Of a DNA stretch of 64,000 nt, positions 24,122 through 31,859 are shown piece after piece. A program made the translations under genes and the position numbers. The stretch comes from UBA4742 sp037138595 (GTDB lineage Bacteria > Actinomycetota > Acidimicrobiia > Acidimicrobiales > Acidimicrobilacustridaceae), in NCBI GenBank assembly GCA_037138595.1, contig JBAXIB010000013.1, positions 22,672 through 86,671 on the forward strand. The letters are read 5' to 3'. The notes beneath the pieces were generated by a model. It saw nothing but the letters and a program-made list of their open reading frames with translations, searched no databases and was not told the DNA's origin. Within the stretch, counting starts at the first letter, position 1; every line of letters begins with the position of its first letter.

Positions 24122-25384
24122 TCAGTTCGACGATTGATACTGCAGCGTAAGGGGCGGAAACGCATCAGCAATTGCTGGGCCTAAACCCACCGGTTCGCTG
24201 TCGATGCCAAACACCGATCGCAATTGAGCGACGACGAAGTGCCGAGGCACTTCCCAAACCTGCTTGACGTCGGGGTAATTGCCGCCGGCAGCGCAGCCAT
24301 CGTTGAACAGTCCGGCGATAGTCGGCGGCACATTGATGCCGACTTTGCCCGCAATTACGATGAGCCCACCTTGGTCAGCGCCGATCAAGCAAATATCGCT
24401 GACGCTGTTATGCCCCGCACCATCGATGACCACCAGCCGTTTGGGTGTGGTCATCGCGTCATAAATCGGCTGCAAACGACTCAGGGGAATGACTTGATCG
24501 TTTCCACCGGTGATGATCATCCCGGGCTTGTCGGGCATGGCACCGGCCGGAATGGTGGTGGTGGCCGATGGGTCGCTTCCGGCGGGAGCCTGGATCAGGC
24601 ATCCGGCGGCCGAGGTCACCGGAGGTGTCGTCGATTTCGGGGCGCCGGTGCCGCCGCCGTCAAGAGCAATGAAGGTTGACACGCTGGGATCTTCGGCGGT
24701 GGCAACCGCAGCCGCGGCCCCCGCAGAATGTCCGAGTGTCGCGACTCGAGACGGGTCCATCGTGCCATGCAGGATGGAGGCTGAGTCATTGTTTTTGCCC
24801 AGCGCGAAATCTCGGGCCCCAAGCAGAACTTTCGCGTCATCGCTGTATTTCACGCATTGGGTCACGCCGGCTAGCAAACCCCGCTCGGTATGGTCGGGAG
24901 CGATAACAACGAATCCCCAGCTCGCAAGGTGCGTGAGGAGAAACGCGTACATCGTTGGGTAACCCGAAAAGCCGTGGCTGAACAACACGATCGGGAACGG
25001 CCCCGCGGGACTCGCGGTGATATCGCGAAATGCGTCGGTTTCATAGCGTGGATCGATGGCATCGGGGATGACACTTTTCAAACCGTCGGGCAACAACGTG
25101 GAGATACGAAACACGTCTTTGCTGTGTCCTGCTTCGGCGCCTTTGTCGGCGGGATACCAAACTTCAACTTTGCGACCATCCATATCGAGGGTGGTCACGC
25201 CTGGGGTGTAGGGCCCTGCGGTTTCATAGGCGGGTTGGCTGTCATTGACGGCCGCTGTCTCTTGGGTCGACGCTGAATCACTGGAATTGGTCTTCGCCGA
25301 ACTGCAACCAGTCGCGAAGACGGTGATGGTCAGTGCAACGACGATCGCAACTTTGGCCCTTTTCACCTTGATCTGCATGGACAT
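24122..25384 (-). CDS. Lipoprotein alpha/beta hydrolase (PAF-acetylhydrolase/chlorophyllase-like)
   Basis: A 420-residue secreted hydrolase. The N-terminus is a lipoprotein signal ending in FATGC, followed by a Ser/Asn-rich linker. The hydrolase domain has FSHGFSGYPTMYAFLLTHLASWGFVVIAPDH, nucleophile elbow GHSAGAAAA (Ser within), and a late GAGHNSVSD likely holding the catalytic His. It probably cleaves esters or lipids on the outer face of the membrane. A longer in-frame start upstream was rejected because it would put the signal peptide internal. A TAGGCT box about 30 bases upstream suggests a short leader. Confidence 0.82.
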   Translation of the reverse strand: MSMQIKVKRAKVAIVVALTITVFATGCSSAKTNSSDSASTQETAAVNDSQPAYETAGPYTPGVTTLDMDGRKVEVWYPADKGAEAGHSKDVFRISTLLPDGLKSVIPDAIDPRYETDAFRDITASPAGPFPIVLFSHGFSGYPTMYAFLLTHLASWGFVVIAPDHTERGLLAGVTQCVKYSDDAKVLLGARDFALGKNNDSASILHGTMDPSRVATLGHSAGAAAAVATAEDPSVSTFIALDGGGTGAPKSTTPPVTSAAGCLIQAPAGSDPSATTTIPAGAMPDKPGMIITGGNDQVIPLSRLQPIYDAMTTPKRLVVIDGAGHNSVSDICLIGADQGGLIVIAGKVGINVPPTIAGLFNDGCAAGGNYPDVKQVWEVPRHFVVAQLRSVFGIDSEPVGLGPAIADAFPPLTLQYQSSN

Positions 25385-25486
25385 AAATACGTTCCCCCGT
25401 GTTTTACCGTGTGGGTAGCCTAAGACAAGCGAATCGTCATTGCTTAGCTCAACTCGCGCAACCGACGAGGTCAATGTTCCGCCCGA

Positions 25487-27376
25487 TTAGGGAGCGAGAG
25501 TCACTGGCGAGACCGGATTCGATTCGCCGCGCAGCAGGGTGCGATAAAGGTCGGCATAGAGGCGTTCAGCATCGAGAAGTTCCTGATGGGTACCTCGCTC
25601 GACGATTTGACCTTGTTCGAGTACCAAGATTTGGTCGGCTGCGGTAATGGTTGACAGCCGATGAGCAATCACAATCGAAGTCCTACCGGCGAGAGCGGTG
25701 GTGAGCGCATCTTGCACCAACTGTTCATTTTCTGAATCGAGATGGCTCGTTGCTTCATCCAGAATGACTACGGCAGGATCTTTCAACAACATGCGAGCAA
25801 TCGCGAGGCGCTGTTTTTCGCCCCCAGAGAGGCGATGGCCGCGTTCACCGACGAGGGTGTCGTACCCCTCGGGAAGCGCGGCGATGACGTCATGAATTTG
25901 TGCAGCGCGGCACGCTTCGACGATTTCTTCGGTGGTGGCTCCGGGGCGGGCGTATTGCAGGTTGGACAAAATCGTTTCGTGGAACAAGTGAGGGTCTTGG
26001 CTCACCACTCCGATCGCGTCATGAAGTGACTGTTGAGTCAGATTTTTGACGTCGATGCCATCGACGCGAATCGCGCCAGATGTCACGTCATAGAGGCGTG
26101 GGATGAGCGAGCTGATCGTGGTTTTTCCGGCGCCTGATGGCCCTACGAGTGCCACCAACTGGCCCGGTTCGATGATCGCGGAAATGCCTTTCAGGACCGG
26201 CTCACCCGGAAGGTCGGAAAGGGGCCGGCCGCCTTCGGCTTCAAGTGATGCCAGAGACACCGTGCTGGCTGCCGGATAGGCGAACCACACGTCATCGAAC
26301 TCGATGCGACCGGTCGGATCGATCAGATCAACCGCTCCCGGGCGATCAGCGATGGCGTTGGCGAGGTCGAGAATCTCGAAGACACGATCAAACGAGACAA
26401 ACGCCGTCATGATGTCCACTCGCGCATTGGTCAGCGAGGTGAGTGGGTTGTAGATCTGCGTCACGAACGCGGCCATTGCGACGAGCGTTCCAAGTTCGAT
26501 GGCACCGGAGATCACCAGGTTGCCGCCGATTCCGTACACCGCAGCAGTGCCAATCGCGCCCACGAGACCTAGTGCAATAAAAAACGTTCGGCCATACATC
26601 GCGCCGCGAATTCCGATGTCACGTACTTGGCCGGCTCGATCGCCGAACGCGTCAGCCTCGGATTCATAACTACCGAACAGTTTCACCAACAGGGCGCCCG
26701 AGACATTGAGCCGTTCAGTCATCTGCGTACTCATGGCCGCATTGAGCTCGAAACTCTTGCGGGTAATGGCTTGCATCTTGCGCCCGATTCGTTTGGCCGG
26801 GATGACGAAAATGGGCAACAACACGAGTGCGACCAGCGTGATTTGCCATTGCAAGATGAACATCGCGGTGAGGGTCGTGATCAACACGACGACGTTTGAA
26901 ACAACGGTGCCGAGCGTTCCGGTTACGGCGCGTTGTGCTCCGATGACGTCATTGTTCATTCGACTGATTAGCGAACCAGTTTGAGTCCGGGTAAAGAACG
27001 CGAGCGGCAGGCGCTGGACATGGTCGAACAACTTGATACGCAAGTCGAAGATCACGCCTTCACCGATGCGAGACGACCACCAACGGTCAAAAAATGACAA
27101 TGCAGCGGTAGTGATCGCGGCTAAGACGATGAGGGCGGCAAGTCGGGTCACCTTCTGGTGGTCTCCACTGGGAATCGCATCGATGATCTGCTTGAACAGC
27201 AATACCGGGACGAGGGCGACAAGTGCTTCGAGCACGATGATGATGAGGAAACCAATAAGCATCAGTCGATAGGGCCGAGCGAACTGCAAAACCCGCCGAA
27301 CCAAGCCGTTGCTGAGGGTTGCGCCTTTGATCGATGCCGGATCTGAGCCGATCATCATGTGCGGAGACATTTGCAT
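25487..27376 (-). CDS. ABC exporter, fused permease and ATPase
   Basis: A 629-residue half-transporter of the MsbA/multidrug type. Six membrane spans occupy about residues 30-330. The ATPase domain has Walker A GPSGAGKTT, signature LSGGEKQRLAIARM, Walker B VILDEATSHLD and H-loop AHRLST. A short insertion rich in Ala/Ser/Gly lies between the TMD and NBD before the Walker A. It probably works as a homodimer; cargo unknown. TAACCT lies 9 bases upstream of the chosen ATG. It stands alone rather than next to a second half-transporter. Confidence 0.92.
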   Translation of the reverse strand: MQMSPHMMIGSDPASIKGATLSNGLVRRVLQFARPYRLMLIGFLIIIVLEALVALVPVLLFKQIIDAIPSGDHQKVTRLAALIVLAAITTAALSFFDRWWSSRIGEGVIFDLRIKLFDHVQRLPLAFFTRTQTGSLISRMNNDVIGAQRAVTGTLGTVVSNVVVLITTLTAMFILQWQITLVALVLLPIFVIPAKRIGRKMQAITRKSFELNAAMSTQMTERLNVSGALLVKLFGSYESEADAFGDRAGQVRDIGIRGAMYGRTFFIALGLVGAIGTAAVYGIGGNLVISGAIELGTLVAMAAFVTQIYNPLTSLTNARVDIMTAFVSFDRVFEILDLANAIADRPGAVDLIDPTGRIEFDDVWFAYPAASTVSLASLEAEGGRPLSDLPGEPVLKGISAIIEPGQLVALVGPSGAGKTTISSLIPRLYDVTSGAIRVDGIDVKNLTQQSLHDAIGVVSQDPHLFHETILSNLQYARPGATTEEIVEACRAAQIHDVIAALPEGYDTLVGERGHRLSGGEKQRLAIARMLLKDPAVVILDEATSHLDSENEQLVQDALTTALAGRTSIVIAHRLSTITAADQILVLEQGQIVERGTHQELLDAERLYADLYRTLLRGESNPVSPVTLAP

Positions 27377-27433
27377 GAGGAGGACAGGTTACGGCTTGCT
27401 GGCGGCGAACCCGACGGGCAGTGCGACGCGACA

Positions 27434-27457
27434 AGGGGCCGGCTTGCGCCGACCCCT
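27434..27457 (-). terminator. Hairpin after tRNA-Ser(CGA)
   Basis: AGGGGCCGGC (27434-27443) pairs with GCCGACCCCT (27448-27457) with one mismatch and a 4-base loop. It lies 7 bases past the tRNA 3' end. Confidence 0.6.
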
Positions 27458-27463
27458 CACGAG

Positions 27464-27550
27464 CGGAAGGTAAGGGATTCGAACCCTTGGAGAGCCGTAG
27501 CCCTCAATGACTTTCGAGGCCATCCCATTCGTCCGCTCTGGCAACCTTCC
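27464..27550 (-). tRNA. tRNA-Ser (anticodon CGA)
   Basis: An 87-base class II tRNA on the minus strand. The acceptor stem GGAAGGT pairs with ACCTTCC, the T arm is AAGGG-TTCGAAT-CCCTT, and there is a long variable arm typical of Ser. The anticodon stem ATGGC/GTCAT encloses the loop CTCGAAA, giving anticodon CGA for UCG codons. The 3' CCA is not encoded. A TAACCT -10 box ends 7 bases before the mature 5' end. Confidence 0.93.
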
Positions 27551-27619
27551 GTCGACGAGGTTAGCCGCGGCCGTTCGGCCCCGGCGACGGCGGTCGAGGA
27601 ACCGCGCAGGTCGGCTGAG

Positions 27620-28066
27620 TTAGCGACGAGTGGCGAAGAACGCAGTAAGCAACTCTCCGCACTCGTCAGCTGCGACATCAGCCTTCACGTCGAACTCGTG
27701 ATTGAGGCGAGGGTCTGACCCGATGCCATAGAGCGATACCACCGCGCCGGCTTTGAGGTCGCGTGCGCCGAACACCAATCGTAAGACGCGTGCATTGATT
27801 AACGCGCCGGCACACATGGCGCAGGGTTCAAGGGTGACGACCAATGTCGCTTGGTCAAGGCGCCACGATCCGGTAGCAGCGGCCGCATCGTGAAGTGCCA
27901 ACACCTCAGCATGGGCAGTCGGGTCGTGAGTGAGTTCGCGTTCGTTATGGCGTCGAGCGACGACGATGCCGTCAATGAGCACGACTGCACCAACCGGTAC
28001 GTCATCATGATCCTGGGCAGCCCGCGCCTCGTCCAAGGCAATCGCCATCGCTTCGAGGTCATCCAT
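27620..28066 (-). CDS. tadA: tRNA adenosine(34) deaminase
   Basis: A 148-residue deaminase of the cytidine-deaminase fold. Zinc and catalytic residues are in HAEVLAL (His52, Glu54) and TLEPCAMCAGAL (Cys82, Cys85). TadA makes inosine at the wobble base of tRNA-Arg(ACG). The C-terminal GIGSDPRLNHEFDV also matches. TAACCT at 28075-28080 ends 8 bases before the ATG. It is downstream of the operon ending at 28111, on the same strand, but has its own promoter-like box. Confidence 0.93.
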   Translation of the reverse strand: MDDLEAMAIALDEARAAQDHDDVPVGAVVLIDGIVVARRHNERELTHDPTAHAEVLALHDAAAATGSWRLDQATLVVTLEPCAMCAGALINARVLRLVFGARDLKAGAVVSLYGIGSDPRLNHEFDVKADVAADECGELLTAFFATRR

Positions 28067-28110
28067 GGTCGATGAGGTTACGCGCCCTGACGACGACGTT
28101 GTCGAACCGA

Positions 28111-28743
28111 TCAGTACGGAAGCGTGTAACTGTTCTCGAGTTCGTCCTGCAAAACAGTGGCAAGGTGGTCGCTGGTGTCGATGACGAGCTCCTCGTCAAG
28201 GACTCGGGTCCGGTAGGTCCAACCGTGGGGCATTGTCAGCCGCTCGCCGAGCGAATCGAGCGAGTCCAATGTGATGGTCGGGTCAACACTGATGCAGTAC
28301 GCCTGCAAGATGTAGGCCTTGCCCTCCGGACTCACCAATTCGAACACAGGCTTGCCGGCATCGAAGAAAAATACCGCTCCACGGTTTACGTAGTTATCGG
28401 TGTATGGCTTGATGCCAGGGTTCTCGCCCAGTTCGACAATCGCGATGCGCCGCATGGTGATCCCGCCGAAGTCGCGGAAGACCGGCTCGACGACATCGAC
28501 CTTGGTACCGAACCCGTCAAGCGTCCAGTAACGCGGACCGTTGAGCTTCACCCCAATCGCTCCCATCTCCTTGGCGATGGCATCGGCGTCGAGCGCATCC
28601 CAGAGCTCGGCGGGGCAGTCGTTGAGCAATTGAGTGCCATAGACCTCTGCCTCGAACTTGCCGTCGCGGGCAAACGCGGCGACCACTTCGCCATAGCGGG
28701 TGTTGCGGTGGTCAGTGACCAATCGTTCTGCAATCGATGTCAT
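28111..28743 (-). CDS. Uncharacterised protein, last gene of the TetR operon
   Basis: A 210-residue soluble protein that I do not recognise. It is acidic, without signal peptide or membrane span. Recognisable stretches are LNGPRYWTLDGFGTK, FRDFGGITMRRIAIVEL, NRGAVFFFDAGKPVFELVSPEGKAYILQAYC and LPHGWTYRTRVLDEELVI-like text at the end. The beta-rich middle with paired aromatic residues could bind a small hydrophobic ligand, but this is a guess. The ATG at 28743 is preceded by AAGGAA; an in-frame upstream extension is not coding. It follows the DUF1330-like gene by 43 bases. Confidence 0.75.
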   Translation of the reverse strand: MTSIAERLVTDHRNTRYGEVVAAFARDGKFEAEVYGTQLLNDCPAELWDALDADAIAKEMGAIGVKLNGPRYWTLDGFGTKVDVVEPVFRDFGGITMRRIAIVELGENPGIKPYTDNYVNRGAVFFFDAGKPVFELVSPEGKAYILQAYCISVDPTITLDSLDSLGERLTMPHGWTYRTRVLDEELVIDTSDHLATVLQDELENSYTLPY

Positions 28744-28786
28744 GTCAGGTTCCTTCTGGTAGTACCGATGGTTGGAAGATTCAGCA

Positions 28787-29464
28787 TCAAAGGCCAGTGA
28801 TTGATGCCGCGATGCTGTTGATGAACGGGTCGAGGACGAGCACGAACGACTCGCCGCTAGCTGACGTCGCCGAAGTGAGATCGTCGACCGGGTCACTGGT
28901 GCGCAGGAACGTCGCCCGCTGGTAGGTGCGGTCATCGCCGACGATGGCACCCTCTACGTCGAATGCTGCTACGAGCCCGTCGCCGGTCGCGACTGGCTCG
29001 CCGCCTTGGTCGATGACCATAACGAGCGGCCCGTCTCCGCCATCAGACCCGGCCGGACCTGACGGAGTGCACGACAAAATGATGGTGAAATCCATGCCGG
29101 CCTCCTTGTGCACGTGAGCTTTTTTGAACTCATCGAGTTCTTGCATGGCGATGAAGGAGGCACGGCTTGGGTAGCGCACGATGGCGACCCGATCCCAGGT
29201 GGGGTCGCCGAGCGGTTGACCCGCAACGTCGGCGACGAAGACCATGGTGGCGCCGACTGCGGCGAGCGACTTGAACGGTGCATACGCGTCATCGGCCTCG
29301 CGGCCCGAGATCGCCGGACGACCGTCGCGGTACTGGGCGACCTCGTGGTACTTCATCAGATTCAGCGCCCAGAACGCGTCGTCGTTGGCGGGATCGAGCA
29401 GCGCCCAGTCGCCAACCATTGCCCAGTTGATCGTTCCGTATGCGGGGTTTGGTCCGTCTGCCAT
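28787..29464 (-). CDS. DUF1330-like (dimeric alpha/beta-barrel) protein with extra C-terminal domain
   Basis: A 225-residue soluble protein. The first 140 residues show the ferredoxin-like DUF1330/ABM pattern: LNLMKYHEVAQY near the N-terminus and WDRVAIVRYPSRASFIAMQ, with HVHKEAGM later. Such domains often handle small aromatic or polyketide-like substrates or act as monooxygenase-like folds. The remaining 85 residues (from GPLVMVIDQGG) are not part of the usual domain and I cannot name them. AAGGAG precedes the ATG. It sits between the TetR gene and the unknown 210-residue gene in a tight operon. Confidence 0.75.
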   Translation of the reverse strand: MADGPNPAYGTINWAMVGDWALLDPANDDAFWALNLMKYHEVAQYRDGRPAISGREADDAYAPFKSLAAVGATMVFVADVAGQPLGDPTWDRVAIVRYPSRASFIAMQELDEFKKAHVHKEAGMDFTIILSCTPSGPAGSDGGDGPLVMVIDQGGEPVATGDGLVAAFDVEGAIVGDDRTYQRATFLRTSDPVDDLTSATSASGESFVLVLDPFINSIAASITGL

Positions 29465-29536
29465 GTGAGTCTCCTTAGTCGCTTTTGCTGATGTGGTGGT
29501 GGTCGATAAACGAGTGGTCGATAAACGAGTTGATTG

Positions 29537-30142
29537 CTAGCTATCGGCGCCGAGCAGCGCGCCAAGTGCGTCGGTCAGTATCGCTTGCGTCGCTCGGGAC
29601 GAGAGCCCTCTGATCGAGCGCAGACCATCGACGGACTCGAACGCGACCAGCAACTCGATTCCCGCGGCACGGGTTGCTCGGACTGACGGGTCGAGTGCGT
29701 CGAGTTCGTTGCTGAACTGCATCTCGACCTGCTCCCGCATCGCGCCGCGTGTGAAATCCAACCGATCGGCGAGAATGGGGTCAGTGGGGGCCTTCGCTGA
29801 CGCGGCCCGGTAGGCCGAAGCGACCGCATCGAAAAGTCGCACGCGCGCACTCACTAGTCGGGCGATGCGTTCATCCAACGTGCCCGCGCCTAGCTGCGGG
29901 ATCACCGTTAGCGGCGAGATCCGCTCGAAGTGTCGATCGATAGCGGCATGCATTAGTGCGGTGCTGTCTTCGAAGTAGCGGTAAACCGTGCGCCCCGAGA
30001 CGCCAGCGAGCGCGGCGACCTGCTCGGGGGTGGGGTCAAGGTTCCCTTGGGTGAACAAATCGATCATCGCGTCAAGTACCTGGTTCATGCCCCGGTCGCG
30101 TCGTGCGCGGCGGCCGTCAACGATGGCGGTTGGTGAGGTCAT
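29537..30142 (-). CDS. TetR-family transcriptional regulator
   Basis: A 201-residue regulator. The N-terminal helix-turn-helix has LDAMIDLFTQGNLDPTPEQVAALAGVSGRTVYRYFEDSTALMHAAI, and the ligand-binding domain is helical and Ala-rich. It lies 13 bases after the DUF2855 gene and within the same unit, so it probably controls its own operon. A candidate operator overlaps the operon -35 box (31280-31296). The effector is unknown. Confidence 0.9.
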   Translation of the reverse strand: MTSPTAIVDGRRARRDRGMNQVLDAMIDLFTQGNLDPTPEQVAALAGVSGRTVYRYFEDSTALMHAAIDRHFERISPLTVIPQLGAGTLDERIARLVSARVRLFDAVASAYRAASAKAPTDPILADRLDFTRGAMREQVEMQFSNELDALDPSVRATRAAGIELLVAFESVDGLRSIRGLSSRATQAILTDALGALLGADS

Positions 30143-30155
30143 GGGACCGAGCCGG

Positions 30156-31250
30156 TTACAACGACGCCGAAGGGTCGATCATGGTGGCGATGAAGCCGGT
30201 GCGCGGGTTGGTTCGGCCGGCGGCCAAATCGCCGAAGGCTGCGACCACCGCGTCGGCCCCAACGACCTGTTCGAACGTGAGCCAGCTATCGGCCCAGTCG
30301 GCGAACGTGTTCCATGCGGCCGCCATACGTTGGGCCAAGCCATCGGCGCCCCACTCTTTGGTGCGCTTCGAAATTTGGGTGGGGGCGAAGAAGAATTCAG
30401 GCGTCGGGGCGGGCAGGTCGCCAGAGGTGGTGGCTTGGTGGTCCCAGTTGGTGTTGCCGACGATCATTGAGTGACCCAGGTTTCCCTCAAGGCGATGGTG
30501 CACGGCCTGGACTACGTCAGCGTTGCCAGCGATGTCGACGAACACCGACGGCACCGCGGCCAACTGATCGACGTTGTCGTAGGCGAGCACCTCGTTGTAC
30601 AGGCCGAGGTCGGCGACCATCGCGACATTTCCTACCGAGGTCAGGCCCACAACCTTGGCGCCGCGGCGATGGGCTGAATGCGCCACGCCGAGCGCCGTCT
30701 TGGATGACGCGCTGGATACGACGATCTGCTCGGCCCCGAAGTCGCCTTGGTCGATCAGAAAATCATCGATGACGAACCCGGTGACAAAGAGCGGGTAGAG
30801 CAGCATCTGGTGTTGGTCGCGGTCGGCCCGGTAGCTCGGGTCGGCTTCGACTCGCTGATATCGGTTGTAGGTGCCGAACAGTCCTTCGCGGTGAGCCGCA
30901 ACGTCGCTGAGACCAGAAGCATCAGACTTGCCGGGAGTGATGATGAGTTCGTCGGACATGGGAAGGAACCCGAAGAGTCGCTCGCCAACCGTCAGCGATT
31001 CCGACTGGCTCTCGGTCACTTCACCGAAGCCCCAGACCGGGACCCGGCCCCATTCGGCTGGAGACTCAGGGGCTGGGAATACCTCCCAGTAGCGCAGCAT
31101 GTCGCCGAACACCGCGTAGGTGACGTTGTTGGCGGTGAGCCCGAACGCATCGACCCGGAGCCGACTTTGCCCCGGCTGCAGCGCTACGGCGTGGTCTTGG
31201 ACGACTCGGGTTCGGGCGATGTCGCGGCGATTGTTTTCTACTGTCGGCAT
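30156..31250 (-). CDS. DUF2855 family protein (MDR-like fold)
   Basis: A 364-residue soluble protein. LRVDAFGLTANNVTYAVFGDMLRYWEVFPAP, WGRVPVWGFGEV, GERLFGFLPMSDEL and VVSSASSKTALGVAHSAHRRGAKVVGLTS fit DUF2855, which looks like a divergent medium-chain dehydrogenase/reductase with a Rossmann segment but without a firmly known reaction. It is the first gene of the operon and starts 6 bases after a TAGACA -10 box. Confidence 0.85.
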   Translation of the reverse strand: MPTVENNRRDIARTRVVQDHAVALQPGQSRLRVDAFGLTANNVTYAVFGDMLRYWEVFPAPESPAEWGRVPVWGFGEVTESQSESLTVGERLFGFLPMSDELIITPGKSDASGLSDVAAHREGLFGTYNRYQRVEADPSYRADRDQHQMLLYPLFVTGFVIDDFLIDQGDFGAEQIVVSSASSKTALGVAHSAHRRGAKVVGLTSVGNVAMVADLGLYNEVLAYDNVDQLAAVPSVFVDIAGNADVVQAVHHRLEGNLGHSMIVGNTNWDHQATTSGDLPAPTPEFFFAPTQISKRTKEWGADGLAQRMAAAWNTFADWADSWLTFEQVVGADAVVAAFGDLAAGRTNPRTGFIATMIDPSASL

Positions 31251-31256
31251 GGATGA

Positions 31257-31296
31257 TGTCTAGCGACCGCGGAAACAAATGTCAACGAGTTCGACA
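31257..31296 (-). promoter_or_regulatory. Near-consensus leaderless promoter with overlapping inverted repeat
   Basis: Minus-strand TTGACA (31285-31280), a 17-base spacer, and TAGACA (31262-31257) lie 6 bases before the DUF2855 ATG. The -35 forms one arm of a near-perfect inverted repeat, TGTCAA-5-TCGACA (31280-31296 on the plus strand), a good candidate operator for the TetR gene in the operon. The rest of the gap 31297-31466 shows no gene. Confidence 0.65.
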
Positions 31297-31466
31297 ATAG
31301 ATTCAGTGATCCGCCCGGTGTATGCGAACGCGCCCACTGAAGCCGAGCCACGGAACCGAGTTATGCGACCCGATCGGGAGTGCCGTCGGCGATGCCGGGG
31401 GCCACCTCGATTACTTCAACTCATCACAGGTTGATCTGGCCAGCGCGGGTCAATGGGCCAGCGCCG

Positions 31467-31492
31467 GTGAATCTGGGTAGTTCCAGGTTCAC
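31467..31492 (-). terminator. Hairpin after tRNA-Ser(GGA)
   Basis: GTGAA/TTCAC and CTGG/CCAG pair around a 6-base loop just past the tRNA 3' end. There is no U-tract, so function is uncertain. Confidence 0.4.
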
Positions 31493-31498
31493 TTCGAG

Positions 31499-31583
31499 CG
31501 GAGGGAGTGGGATTCGAACCCACGGTGAGTTTCCCCACACACGCTTTCCAAGCGTGCCGGTTCGGCCGCTCTCGCATCCCTCC
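31499..31583 (-). tRNA. tRNA-Ser (anticodon GGA)
   Basis: An 85-base class II tRNA on the minus strand. The acceptor stem GGAGGGA pairs with TCCCTCC, the T arm is GTGGG-TTCGAAT-CCCAC, and the anticodon stem CACGC/GCGTG encloses the loop TTGGAAA, giving anticodon GGA for UCC/UCU codons. A long variable arm is present. The 3' CCA is not encoded. Confidence 0.94.
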
Positions 31584-31675
31584 CGGGTGCTTCGCACAGT
31601 CGCTGGCTGCACAATAAAGCCAACTAGACGATCGTGCGATCGCTCAGGCTATCCTCAACGTGAACCCGCTTTTGC

Positions 31676-31785
31676 ATGTGGTGGTCGGGTCCTGTGCAAC
31701 GAGAGCCTGTGAATCGGGTCAGGGCCGGAAGGCAGCAGCTCTCAGCAGGGCCTCTTGTGTGCCGCAGATCGCCTGACCATCACAT
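31676..31785 (+). ncRNA. ffs: Signal recognition particle RNA, small bacterial form (4.5S type)
   Basis: The conserved SRP tip and Ffh-binding loop are visible as GTCAGGGCCGGAAGGCAGCAG-like sequence at about 31718-31738, with the paired strand CAGCAGGGCC. The two ends are complementary (ATGTGGTGGTC with GACCATCACAT), closing a single long hairpin of about 110 bases. There is no Alu domain. A TATCCT -10 box lies at 31650-31655. The position directly upstream of dnaX is typical. The ends are estimated from pairing. Confidence 0.88.
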
Positions 31786-31859
31786 GGAGGAGCGGGTTCT
31801 CCGCGGGTTGAGCCGACTCGGCTTCGTCGGCAGGTGTGTCCCGGTAGGATCGGACGCCG

